Of a stretch of 64,000 bases of DNA, positions 42,411 through 51,088 are shown piece by piece. The stretch's first letter is position 1. Each line of letters begins with the position of its first letter. Below the pieces are notes generated by a model. The model ran no database searches, was not told the DNA's origin, and saw nothing but the letters and a program-made list of their open reading frames with translations. The stretch is taken from assembly GCF_017355915.2 (NCBI RefSeq), contig NZ_JAFEUV020000001.1:1-64000 (forward strand), written 5' to 3'. This stretch comes from Telluribacter roseus. Lineage in GTDB: Bacteria > Bacteroidota > Bacteroidia > Cytophagales > Spirosomataceae. The position numbers and the translations under genes were made by a program.

Positions 42411-45023
42411 TTACTTTCGTACCCGGCGGACCGTGAATGGTACACAGATGTTGGCCGGACAACATTCTTCTACTACCACAATAACCGGGCAGCAGCCTTC
42501 GGCCGGACAGGTACCCTGCGAAGCGGTATAGGTATATTCGTACGATCCCAGCTCCGTTTCGGTAGCGACATAGGTGTTGCCGGTACCTACCTGCTCGGGC
42601 GTTCCGCCCTGTTTTTTACGGAACCATACTACCCCTGTGTACTGCGCCGGAATGGAAAGCTCTACGCTTACTGCCTGTCCTGCGCAAAGCTTGATAGGTA
42701 CTGTGATACACTGGCGATCGATGTCGTCTTCGCTCTCTACTCCGTTGCCGGGAGTACTATCCACATCTTCCTGGTCCATTTTGGTAATCTCCGCGGTATT
42801 GAAGAATACCCCTTCGCCCACCACTCGGGCTACTACTTTAAGGGTAGCAGTATCACCCACGGACAGGCTGGCAAATGTCCATTTGCCCGTAGCAGCGGTG
42901 TAGTCGCCGGAGGCAGTGGTGTGACTTACGTACTGCAGGCCTGCGTTGAGTAGGTCCGTTACTTCAATGCCGGTGGCGGTGTATTCGCCTTCGTTCCATA
43001 CTTTGATAGTAAAGGTTATGTCTTCGCCCTGCATTACGATTCGCTTATTGACTGACTTACTCAAAGCCAGGTCATATACCTTTTCGCAATCAATGACGGT
43101 AACCGCTACCGTGTCGGCGCAGCCATTAACGGTGTAGGCAAACTGGTAAGTACCCAGACCGGTAAGACCCGTAACCTTTCCACTGGCATCTACGGCCACG
43201 CCCGCAGGCGATCCCACCACGCTCCAGGTACCTGCTCCAGGGCTACCGGTAAGTTGGGTAGTACCAGCGCTTGAGCATATATTGGTAAGATCGGCACCGG
43301 CATTGGGCTTAGGCTTGGTAACAAACTGAGGCGCATCGTAGATGGTGCGGCAGCCGGTACCCGTGTTGATGATCATGACAATGCCGCTGAAGTTGGCCGG
43401 TACGTACAGCACGGTATCTTTTCCTCCACCGGCTATGCCGCCGAAGGTTTTAACGGCTTCCACCGGCTGGGCCTGCTGGCATTTTCCGTCAGTAGCCCCT
43501 TTCGCGAAGTGTATCCGGAACGAACCCGCGGACTCTAAATTGATACGGACAGGTACTTCGGCAGTGCCTTCGCATACCGGTTCGGCCGTAATAGTAGCCT
43601 TAGGACTTGGCAGTAGTACGATGGGAGCGCAGGCCTTGGGCTTACAGTTGGCGTCGGGTGGATTATTCAGGATCGCGTAGATATAGCAGGTCATCGCGGT
43701 CAGGCGGTTGTTGAAGGTAAGACTGACGCCGGATAGCTGCACCGCTCCGTTGGCATCGGGCTTGGCCGTGCCCAGGTAAGCTCCCCCCTCGTAGGGATTA
43801 TCAACCGGATTTTCAAAATACACAAACCGGACGGAGTCGGACGTAGTGGTATTGACTTTGACGGTTACGCAGCCGCCGTTACACACCTCACCCGGGGCAA
43901 CCTCAATATCGCTGATCGTTATGTCACAAGGCGCCTCACAGTCCTTGGTCTTGACAGAGACGGTATCGGCGCAGCCGTTAACGTTATAGGCAAACTGGTA
44001 GGTACCTACATTAATCAGCCCCGTCACGTTACCATCGTTATCTACCGCTACGCCCGGAGGGGTACCTACCACGCTCCAGGTACCATTGCCCGAGCTACCG
44101 GTAAGTTTGGTGGTACCGGTACTGGTACATACATCTACTATATCAGTACCGGCGCTAGGCCGGGGGGCGCGGGTAAATTGGGGGGCATTGTAGATAGTCC
44201 GGCAGCCGGTACCGGTGTTAATGATCATGATAATACCGGTAAAGTCTGCGGGTACGTACAGGGTGGTGTCTCTTCCTCCTCCGGCTATCCCTCCGAAGGT
44301 TTTTACGGTACCTGCCGGCTCAGGTTGCTGACAGGTACTATTAGTAGTGCTGGCTGCAAAATGAACCCGGAACGAACCCTTGGAGTGAATCTTGAGGTGA
44401 ATGGGTACCTGCGTGTCGTTACCGCAGATAGGAGATGCCGAGATCGTAGCTTTAGGGCTGGCTAATACTACTACCGCCTCACCGTCAAAGGGTCGACACG
44501 TTGGATCAGAGGGCTTCTCGTCCAGAATGGCGTATACATAGCAGGTCAGAGATACCGTATCGTTGTTATCGGGGAGGCTGATACCCGGAGCATTCAGCGG
44601 AAATTCGGCTACCCCTTCGGCATTGGGTTTGGCCTTGCCAATAAAGGTCCCATCTACATACGGGTTATCTGTAGGACTGGCAAAGTAGACGAAGCGTATA
44701 CTATCGGTGGTATTAGTGTTTACTTTCAGCGTTACGCACTCCTCGTTACAAATCTCGCTTCTGGATATCCAGAGGTTGGTAATGGTAATGCCACAGGCGG
44801 CGTCACCGGAGGTACTGAACTGGGCGGTAGAGCCAGATACTTCTACTTTGCCTGCTCGTACTGTCTTTTGGGTACCATTTGAGATGAGGGCAGTGCTAGT
44901 ATTCGAAGGGTTTGAGTACGAGGAGTTTCCCAAGAGTAGAGCCCCTGCCAAAAAGTAAATAGCAAGTATCCTTCTAAGAACATGTTGGAACGGTACTTTG
45001 GAAACAGGTAATGGTTTTTTCAT
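42411..45023 (-). CDS. large secreted protein with tandem duplicated domains and a DUF11 domain
   Basis: An 870-residue exported protein. After a signal peptide (~35 residues) residues 77-362 and 366-646 are two closely similar units; shared blocks include VKTFGGIAGGG, IIMIINTGTGCRTIY / IVMIINTGTGCRTIY, GTWSVVG and NGCADTV. A DUF11 (conserved surface repeat) domain follows at ~650-765 (LALSKSVNKRIVMQGEDITFTIKVWNEG), then a Cys-rich C-terminal domain (GCCPVIVVVEECCPAN). No T9SS C-terminal sorting motif is clear. It is likely a cell-surface or extracellular structural or adhesive protein. Confidence 0.82.
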   Translation of the reverse strand: MKKPLPVSKVPFQHVLRRILAIYFLAGALLLGNSSYSNPSNTSTALISNGTQKTVRAGKVEVSGSTAQFSTSGDAACGITITNLWISRSEICNEECVTLKVNTNTTDSIRFVYFASPTDNPYVDGTFIGKAKPNAEGVAEFPLNAPGISLPDNNDTVSLTCYVYAILDEKPSDPTCRPFDGEAVVVLASPKATISASPICGNDTQVPIHLKIHSKGSFRVHFAASTTNSTCQQPEPAGTVKTFGGIAGGGRDTTLYVPADFTGIIMIINTGTGCRTIYNAPQFTRAPRPSAGTDIVDVCTSTGTTKLTGSSGNGTWSVVGTPPGVAVDNDGNVTGLINVGTYQFAYNVNGCADTVSVKTKDCEAPCDITISDIEVAPGEVCNGGCVTVKVNTTTSDSVRFVYFENPVDNPYEGGAYLGTAKPDANGAVQLSGVSLTFNNRLTAMTCYIYAILNNPPDANCKPKACAPIVLLPSPKATITAEPVCEGTAEVPVRINLESAGSFRIHFAKGATDGKCQQAQPVEAVKTFGGIAGGGKDTVLYVPANFSGIVMIINTGTGCRTIYDAPQFVTKPKPNAGADLTNICSSAGTTQLTGSPGAGTWSVVGSPAGVAVDASGKVTGLTGLGTYQFAYTVNGCADTVAVTVIDCEKVYDLALSKSVNKRIVMQGEDITFTIKVWNEGEYTATGIEVTDLLNAGLQYVSHTTASGDYTAATGKWTFASLSVGDTATLKVVARVVGEGVFFNTAEITKMDQEDVDSTPGNGVESEDDIDRQCITVPIKLCAGQAVSVELSIPAQYTGVVWFRKKQGGTPEQVGTGNTYVATETELGSYEYTYTASQGTCPAEGCCPVIVVVEECCPANICVPFTVRRVRK
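43086..44795 (-). repeat. tandem intragenic duplication of about 0.85 kb
   Basis: The coding sequence for residues 77-362 (44795-43938) and 366-646 (43928-43086) of the large secreted protein encodes two paralogous units separated by a short linker. Amino-acid identity is high across long blocks, and DNA identity is also visible (for example around the WSVVG and GGIAGGG stretches), suggesting a relatively recent duplication. Confidence 0.75.
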
Positions 45024-45588
45024 AATGAGCAGGTGGATGTATTAGTGGTAGTAGTAGTATGTGTGCTATACGTGGTTGGTAAGTGCCCAGTAACCCGACC
45101 CTGCTATCCTTTATTCACTATGTTACTCGAGATTGTACTTCGAAAAAAGCTGGTTAACTAATATAAATAGTAGTTACAGTATCAGAAATGATACAAGCAT
45201 GCGCTACTGCCTGTCAGGAGAGACAGCAGTACATCTGATCGAAAAAGAGGAGGTTTATACAGCAGCTATCGTAATATAGGGTGATAGGCTACAACAGCAT
45301 ACTGATCAGACTATTCTAAAGCAAGGATAGTACCAAAGTGTACAAATAGGTACAGTTATAATTAGTCGTCAGATACTAACTGGTTTATTTTTAGTCAGTT
45401 TCTATTGAGATAATCTGGCGGGATGTAGCAAGGGGGCGGACGTCAGAAGGAAGATGTACCCTATGTATAGGGGCTTATAGATACCAGCAAAAAAAGTGCC
45501 ATTTTGGTTAAGGAGGGGCTTAAAAATAAAAGAGTCGCCGGAGGCAAATAGCTCCGGCGACTCTTTCACTAGTACTATATAAAAGGTA
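45024..45588. other. 565-bp intergenic region
   Basis: Between the repeat protein gene and the isomerase gene. It contains a short GTA-rich stretch near 45046-45058 and the isomerase terminator at its left-facing end; a minus-strand frame at 45402-45983 overlaps the isomerase out of frame and has no family features. No RNA gene seen. Confidence 0.4.
45529..45566 (-). terminator. terminator of the sugar-isomerase operon
   Basis: A 15-bp perfect stem (45529-45543 with 45552-45566) lies 23 bp after the isomerase stop, with an A-rich stretch to its left giving a U-rich tail on the minus strand. Confidence 0.82.
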
Positions 45589-46644
45589 TTACTCCAGGCC
45601 CAGTACCTTGCGGTTGAACGCCTCATCGGCACCTGTACCGGCAAAGTCGTCAAATGCTTTCTCGGTAACCTTGATGATGTGGTCCGCGATGAAAGGAGCA
45701 CCTTCGGCAGCACCCTGATCAGATGACTTGATGGCGCACTCCCACTCGAGCACGGCCCAGCCGTCGTAGTTGTACTGTGACAGTTTAGAGAAGATGCTTG
45801 AGAAGTCAACCTGACCGTCGCCCAATGAGCGGAAACGACCGGCACGATCCACCCAGCCCTGGTAGCCGCTGTACACGCCCTGCTTACCCGAAGGATTGAA
45901 CTCAGCATCCTTAACGTGGAATGCCTTGATACGCTCATGGTAGAAGTCGATGAACTGCAGGTAGTCGAGCTGCTGTAGTACAAAGTGGCTGGGGTCGTAG
46001 TTGATGTTAGCCCGTGGGTGGTTATCTACCGCCTCCAGGAACATCTCAAACGTAACCCCATCGTATAGATCTTCACCGGGGTGTAGCTCGTAGCATACAT
46101 CAACACCCGCCTCATCAAAAGCATCCAGAATAGGTCTCCAGCGCTGACCGAGTTCTTTGAAAGCCGTCTCGACCAGACCCGCCGGGCGCTGTGGCCAGGG
46201 ATACAGGAAAGGCCACAGGAGGGCACCCGAGAAGGTAGGGTGTGACTTAAGACCCATGTTCTGGCTGGCCTTGGCAGCCAGCTTCAGCTGCTGTACGGCC
46301 CATTCCTGCTGCTCTTTGGGGCTGTTGGCCAGCTCAGCCGGTCCGAATCCGGCAAACATGGATGCGTAGGCCGGGTGTACAGCCACCAGCTGACCGTGCA
46401 GGTGCGATGCCAGTTCCGTTACTTCTACACCGATGTCGCTTAATCTTCCTTTCAGATCATCGCAGTAGCCTTTGCTCTCGGCAGCCTGCTTCAGGTCAAT
46501 GAGGCGGCTATCCCAGGTAGGGATCTGGATACCCTTGTAGCCCAGATCCGCCATGTACTGAGCAATAGTGTCCAGTGAGTTGAAAGGAGCTTCGTCGCCC
46601 AGAAATTGAGCCAAAAATATAGCAGGACCTTTGATTGTTTTCAT
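45589..46644 (-). CDS. TIM-barrel sugar phosphate isomerase/epimerase
   Basis: A 351-residue cytoplasmic AP-endonuclease-2-type TIM barrel. Metal-site and family motifs: KGIQIPTWDSRLIDL, ELASHLHGQLVAVHPAY, VCYELHPGEDLYDG, INYDPSHFVLQQLDYLQFIDFYHERIKAFHVKDAEF and GWAVLEWECAIK. Related proteins interconvert ketoses, inosose or 3-keto-sugars. It is last in a minus-strand operon with two Gfo/Idh/MocA oxidoreductases, supporting a role in sugar oxidation-isomerisation. Confidence 0.9.
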   Translation of the reverse strand: MKTIKGPAIFLAQFLGDEAPFNSLDTIAQYMADLGYKGIQIPTWDSRLIDLKQAAESKGYCDDLKGRLSDIGVEVTELASHLHGQLVAVHPAYASMFAGFGPAELANSPKEQQEWAVQQLKLAAKASQNMGLKSHPTFSGALLWPFLYPWPQRPAGLVETAFKELGQRWRPILDAFDEAGVDVCYELHPGEDLYDGVTFEMFLEAVDNHPRANINYDPSHFVLQQLDYLQFIDFYHERIKAFHVKDAEFNPSGKQGVYSGYQGWVDRAGRFRSLGDGQVDFSSIFSKLSQYNYDGWAVLEWECAIKSSDQGAAEGAPFIADHIIKVTEKAFDDFAGTGADEAFNRKVLGLE

Positions 46645-46650
46645 GTTATA

Positions 46651-47103
46651 GAGCGAATTAGTGAATTAGTGATTGAGTGAAAAACTATCCATTATGAAGA
46701 GCCTGTATTACTACGGGATTTGGCCAAAATCTTCAAGAGCTGATAACCTTCATCGAGCAAATCGTGTAGTCGGTGTTCAGGAAGTATGTCTGAAAAAACA
46801 AGCATCTCCAGCCAAAAGAGAGATTCATCTAATTCCTCAATTACAATACTTATTTTGGCATAAAACTCATTCTGGCTTCGTGCCCGTCTGACTGCTCTAT
46901 AATTGGCAGCTGACGAAGACGAAGAGCGAATCAGTTGCTTCCCGAAGTGTTGTGACTCGTATGATGCGGGAAGTGCCCTGAACACCTGTATGCAGCGAAG
47001 AGTGAATGTTTTTAAGCGCTGTTCAATACTATCGGCAAATTCACCTTTCGATAAACGTAGCTGTTCCATTCACTCATTCGCTCAATCACTCATTTACTCA
47101 ATC
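46651..47103. repeat. inverted octamer-type repeats enclosing a four-helix-bundle gene
   Basis: Left, 46651-46680 carries degenerate repeats of ATTAGTGA/ATTGAGTGA; right, 47068-47103 carries the same unit in inverted orientation. An exact 10-bp pair is AGTGATTGAG at 46668-46677 and its complement at 47081-47090. The enclosed gene encodes the four-helix-bundle protein. The layout suggests a small insert in the sugar operon. Confidence 0.5.
46692..47069 (-). CDS. four-helix-bundle protein (S23 / 23S rRNA IVS-type)
   Basis: A 125-residue all-helical protein of the S23/TIGR02436 group first known from intervening sequences in 23S rRNA. Signature stretches: FADSIEQRLKTFTLRCIQVFRAL, QLIRSSSSSAANYRAVRRARSQNEFYAKISIVIEELDESLFWLEML. 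It lies 24 bp after one oxidoreductase gene and 47 bp before the isomerase, so it is transcribed with the sugar operon, yet it has no metabolic motif. Inverted repeats flank it. Its function is unknown; relatives occur beside retroelements. Confidence 0.85.
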   Translation of the reverse strand: MEQLRLSKGEFADSIEQRLKTFTLRCIQVFRALPASYESQHFGKQLIRSSSSSAANYRAVRRARSQNEFYAKISIVIEELDESLFWLEMLVFSDILPEHRLHDLLDEGYQLLKILAKSRSNTGSS

Positions 47104-48242
47104 TCCACCCACGCCTGGTTGCGGTTGCTTTCCAGGATCTTCTCACAAATGAGAAGCTCGCGGTAGCCATCGGCGAAGGTGGGGAAGGTGGGATTCTCAG
47201 GCTGCTTGCCGGCTGCGATGGCGGCGTACACTTCCTTAAACATCTGCTTGGAAGTATCAGGGAAGCCTTCGTTATGACCACCGGGGAAGCTGATCACCGA
47301 GCGTGCCTCAGGGTGTACCAGCGACGGGTCGCGCATGAGTGTCTCGTTGTAGCCGTCGCGGTTACCGATCCACATTTCGTTAGGTGCCTCGGAGTTCCAT
47401 GCGAAGGTCTTGCGTGAACCCGCAATCTCCAGTTTCATCTGGTTTTTACGACCGGCTGATACCTGCGATACCGTAATGACGCCGCGGTTGCCGTTGTCAA
47501 AGCGGAGCAGTACATTGGCGTGGTCTTCGGTATTGATGGGTACATCGGCATAGTCTTCGGGCTGAAGCATCTTGCCTGAGTAAGTCTCCACCGGCTTTAG
47601 AGGCTTCTTACGCGTCTTATGAATGGTATTAAAGTCGGCCATCACGGCTACGGTCTTCAGGCCGGTGATGTACTCAATGATGTCCATCAGGTGAGAGCCA
47701 ATATCGGCAATAGCGCGTGAGTCACCTGACTTGTCAGGCTCGAGGCGCCAGTTGTAGTCGGTTTCGTAGAACAGCCAGTCCTGCAGGTATGAGCCAATGA
47801 TTGAGTATACCTCACCCAGGTCACCCCGCTCACGCATTACTTTCATCTGACGGGCCAGCGGGTAGTAGCGCAGGTTGAAGTGTACAGCATTGACAAGGCC
47901 TGTCTTAGCGGCTAATTGTACCAGCTCTTCGGCTTCGGCCAGATCCTTAGCCAGTGGTTTTTCGCAAATTACGTGCTTACCAGCTTCCAGTGCGGCCTTA
48001 GACTGCGAGTAGTGCAGGAAGTTAGGTGTACAGATATGGATACTCTGGATGTCATCCTGCTTTAGCAGATCTTCAAAGGTGTAGTACCGTTCGATACCCA
48101 ATCCCTCTGCTTTTTCTTTGGCCAACTCGGCGGTTACTTCGCAAAGAGCAGCTACTTCAACATTGGGTAAGCGGCGGAGAGCTTCAATGTGAGCTGGTCC
48201 GATAAAACCAGTACCTACCACACCTACTTTAATTTTGTCCAT
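47094..48242 (-). CDS. Gfo/Idh/MocA family oxidoreductase
   Basis: A 382-residue NAD(P)-dependent oxidoreductase. Rossmann motif VGTGFIGPAHIEAL at residues ~9-22, CEKPLAKDLAEAEEL (with the conserved Lys of EKP) and a C-terminal alpha/beta domain with SRAIADIGSHLMDIIEYITGLK, which carries the catalytic Asp and His. Substrate is a sugar or inositol derivative, not defined by sequence. It is the second oxidoreductase of the operon, 86 bp after the first. Confidence 0.92.
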   Translation of the reverse strand: MDKIKVGVVGTGFIGPAHIEALRRLPNVEVAALCEVTAELAKEKAEGLGIERYYTFEDLLKQDDIQSIHICTPNFLHYSQSKAALEAGKHVICEKPLAKDLAEAEELVQLAAKTGLVNAVHFNLRYYPLARQMKVMRERGDLGEVYSIIGSYLQDWLFYETDYNWRLEPDKSGDSRAIADIGSHLMDIIEYITGLKTVAVMADFNTIHKTRKKPLKPVETYSGKMLQPEDYADVPINTEDHANVLLRFDNGNRGVITVSQVSAGRKNQMKLEIAGSRKTFAWNSEAPNEMWIGNRDGYNETLMRDPSLVHPEARSVISFPGGHNEGFPDTSKQMFKEVYAAIAAGKQPENPTFPTFADGYRELLICEKILESNRNQAWVEIE

Positions 48243-48328
48243 ACTGATTGGTGATTAAAAAAGGATATTTAGTGAAACAGAAATTAATTTACCTTTAAGT
48301 AGCTGGTTGGATGAAGCATAATTGGTTT

Positions 48329-49480
48329 TCAGGACATAAAGGGCGTCCACTTATCGGTTGATTCGCTGGAGGCAATGACCGTATCGATAAACTTCATACC
48401 CCGTACACCATCGTGAACGGTGGGGAAGTCGTACAGAGGATCGGGCTGCTCGCCTCTCTGGTAGGCACGCACTGCCATCGCAAAATTACGGTACAGGTTG
48501 GCAAACGCCTCAAGGTACCCCTCGGGATGCCCGGCCGGAATGCGGGTATGTACCATGGCCGATTCGGAGAGGTGGCCTATGTTGGTACGGATGATACGTA
48601 CCCCTTCCTGCGTTTTGTGCACTAAGGTATTGGGCTCCATCTGGTGCCACTGCAGACCTCCGTGCTCACCATAGACCCGGATGTTCAGGTCATTTTCCTC
48701 CCCGTTGGCGATCTGGCTGACGTGCATGACCCCTTTGGCACCATTATCAAAGTGCAGCAGTACGTTGCCATCGTCGTCGAGCAGGCGACCTTCTACAAAA
48801 ATGGTCAGGTCGGCGCACATCTCGGTAATCTTCAGGCCGGTGATGTACTCGGCCAGGTTTTCGGCGTGGGTACCAATGTCGCCCATGCCACCCGCGGCTC
48901 CCGAACGGGCCGGGTCAGTACGCCAGGCAGCCTGTTTGTTGCCGGTGCTTTCCAGCAGGGTTGACAGCCAGCCCTGAGGGTACTCAACAATGACTTTACG
49001 GATTTTGCCCAGTGCGCCTGCCTGAATCAGGTGACGGGCTTCTTTTACCATGGGATAACCGGTGTAGTTGTGGGTAAGGCAGAACAGCAGGCCGGTCTCA
49101 TCAACCAGAGCGGCGAGTTCTTCGGCTTCCTGGGTGTTAAGCGCCAGAGGCTTATCACAAACTACATGGAAGCCATTTTCAAGAGCCATCTTGGCCGGTC
49201 CGTAGTGAACGTGGTTTGGAGTTACTATACATAGGAAATCCATTCGTTCACCTTCGGGTAGCTCTTTCTCTTTGAGGATCATTTCCTCGTAGTTACCGTA
49301 TACGCGGTCAGCAGGCAGGTATAGGGCTTCACCAGTCGCTCTTGATTTTTCGGGGCTGGAACTGAACGCTCCGCAGACCAGCTCTATTTCGCCGTCCATA
49401 ATGGCGGCCCGGCGGTGAACACCCCCAATGAAGGCGTCCATACTACCACCCACCATACCCATGCGAATTTTTCTTGGCAT
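48329..49480 (-). CDS. Gfo/Idh/MocA family oxidoreductase
   Basis: A 383-residue paralogue of the next gene. Start [19 protein letters not shown] carries the nucleotide-binding turn; the EKP motif reads [15 protein letters not shown], with Asp for Glu; the catalytic helix is [21 protein letters not shown]. Typical of dehydrogenases that act on sugars oxidised at C3. It opens the operon, with a -7 element TACCTTTG about 75 bp upstream, and is divergent from the MFS transporter. Confidence 0.92.
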   Translation of the reverse strand: MPRKIRMGMVGGSMDAFIGGVHRRAAIMDGEIELVCGAFSSSPEKSRATGEALYLPADRVYGNYEEMILKEKELPEGERMDFLCIVTPNHVHYGPAKMALENGFHVVCDKPLALNTQEAEELAALVDETGLLFCLTHNYTGYPMVKEARHLIQAGALGKIRKVIVEYPQGWLSTLLESTGNKQAAWRTDPARSGAAGGMGDIGTHAENLAEYITGLKITEMCADLTIFVEGRLLDDDGNVLLHFDNGAKGVMHVSQIANGEENDLNIRVYGEHGGLQWHQMEPNTLVHKTQEGVRIIRTNIGHLSESAMVHTRIPAGHPEGYLEAFANLYRNFAMAVRAYQRGEQPDPLYDFPTVHDGVRGMKFIDTVIASSESTDKWTPFMS

Positions 49481-49551
49481 TACTGTTTGGTTTAGGTTTG
49501 TGAAAGAAATTACATAAAAAAAAGAGTAGCATTCAGCTCCCTTACTTCTTA

Positions 49552-49559
49552 CAAAGGTA
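49552..49559 (-). promoter_or_regulatory. -7 element of the oxidoreductase-isomerase operon
   Basis: TACCTTTG on the minus strand, 72 bp before the first gene of the operon; no -33 TTG at standard spacing. Confidence 0.4.
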
Positions 49560-49706
49560 GCAAGTTCAAAAAAATCGCATAATACCTACGATTATTATTA
49601 GTAGAAATGACACGTATTTCTTTTTTTTACGAAATTGTTGGACAAATACCTGACTGAATCAGCATTTATAATCCTATCCTAACTAACATCTAACTCTACT
49701 ATTCTT

Positions 49707-50966
49707 ATGAATCAAAATGTCAATGCAGATCGCCTGTTTCTGGGCAGTTGCTTTGCGCTCATTACCACAGCTTTTTCGTTCGCCATCCGCGCGGGGATTC
49801 TACCCCAGCTTGGCGAGGAGTTTGGCCTGAGTGCTGAGCAGCTGGGCTTCATTAATTCCATGTGGTTCTATGGCTTCCCTATAGCTATGATCATAGGAGG
49901 CCTTGTTTATCATAGTGTTGGGCCGCGCATTATCATGATGGTGGCCTTCCTTATGCATACACTGGGGATTATCATGACCATTTATTCTGGTGGCTACAAC
50001 GGCTTGTTGCTTTCTACTCTGTTTATAGGAATTGGAAACGGATGTACCGAGGCCGCCTGTAACCCTATGATCGCTGACGCGTACGCAGGCCAGAAAATGA
50101 ATAAGATGCTTAGCCGTTTCCACATGTGGTTCCCCGGTGGTATCGTACTAGGTAGCTTGATCTCGTTGGCCATGACCACCATGGGTCTGGGCTGGCAGGC
50201 ACAAATCTGGATCATTTTGATTCCTACGATCATCTATGCAATTCTGTTCTGGGGTCAGGCTTTCCCCAAAGCCCAGGTGGAAGGTGCTACTTCATTGTCC
50301 GAAAATTTTAGAGGAATGGTTAATCCTTTATTTATTTTCATATTCCTCGCCATGGCTCTTACGGCAATTTCTGAGTTCGGACCGCAGCAATGGACAGCCA
50401 TTATTCTTAGCAAAAGTGGCGCTGAGCCCCTGTTGATTCTTGCCCTGGTAACGGGTCTGATGGCGGTAGGTCGCTTCTTTGGTGGTCCGGTAATTGCTCG
50501 TTTCGGACAAACAGGTGTTTTACTGGGCTCAGCTATTTTTACCACCATTGGTATTTATATGTTCAGTAGCGTTACAGGCTCTATGGCGTATGTAGCTGCC
50601 ATATTATTTGCTTTGGGTGTTTGCTACTTCTGGCCAACTATGTTGGGTTTCGTAGCCGAGAAAGTACCCCTAAGCGGTGCTTTGGGACTATCGTTGGTTG
50701 GTGGTATGGGTATGTTCTCTACCGCTATTTTCCAACCCATCATCGGAAGCTGGATCGATAACCACCGCGCTGATATGGCAGCTCAGGGACTGTCAGGTGA
50801 CGCTTTGGAACTGGCCGCCGGACAAGCTACGCTGTTAAATATGACAACCTTCCCGATTATTCTGATCGTAGCCTTTACTATATTGCTCTTCTGGGTACGT
50901 AGCCGTAATGCCAAAGGCAAGCACGGTCTGCCCGAATCAGAAGTATTGCAGCAGCCACAATTGTAA
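49707..50966 (+). CDS. MFS sugar transporter (FucP-like)
   Basis: A 419-residue transporter with 12 predicted membrane helices. The region GSCFALITTAFSFAIRAGILPQLGEEFGLS and later GIGNGCTEAACNPMIADAYAG and RFHMWFPGGIVLGS are typical of FucP/sugar-cation symporters of Bacteroidota. It is divergent from the oxidoreductase-isomerase operon, so it probably imports the sugar on which that operon acts. A strong terminator follows the stop. Confidence 0.88.
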   Translation: MNQNVNADRLFLGSCFALITTAFSFAIRAGILPQLGEEFGLSAEQLGFINSMWFYGFPIAMIIGGLVYHSVGPRIIMMVAFLMHTLGIIMTIYSGGYNGLLLSTLFIGIGNGCTEAACNPMIADAYAGQKMNKMLSRFHMWFPGGIVLGSLISLAMTTMGLGWQAQIWIILIPTIIYAILFWGQAFPKAQVEGATSLSENFRGMVNPLFIFIFLAMALTAISEFGPQQWTAIILSKSGAEPLLILALVTGLMAVGRFFGGPVIARFGQTGVLLGSAIFTTIGIYMFSSVTGSMAYVAAILFALGVCYFWPTMLGFVAEKVPLSGALGLSLVGGMGMFSTAIFQPIIGSWIDNHRADMAAQGLSGDALELAAGQATLLNMTTFPIILIVAFTILLFWVRSRNAKGKHGLPESEVLQQPQL

Positions 50967-50988
50967 GTAGTCTTATTCTGTAAATAAT

Positions 50989-51025
50989 AAAAGGGGCCGC
51001 CTCCACTATGGAGACGGCCCCTTTT
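50989..51025. terminator. bidirectional terminator
   Basis: A 16-bp stem with one C/A mismatch (50989-51004 with 51010-51025), loop ACTAT, flanked by A- and T-rich sequence, between the MFS stop and the mutS2 stop. Confidence 0.85.
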
Positions 51026-51088
51026 ATTATGCTTTATTAGGATTTAAACTTTCAGCTAATCCCTAACTATCTAATACCTAACAGCTAA

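Noticed and set aside
45402-45983. 193-codon minus-strand frame
   Set aside because: Ser/Thr/Arg-rich shadow of the isomerase gene; it also runs through the terminator.
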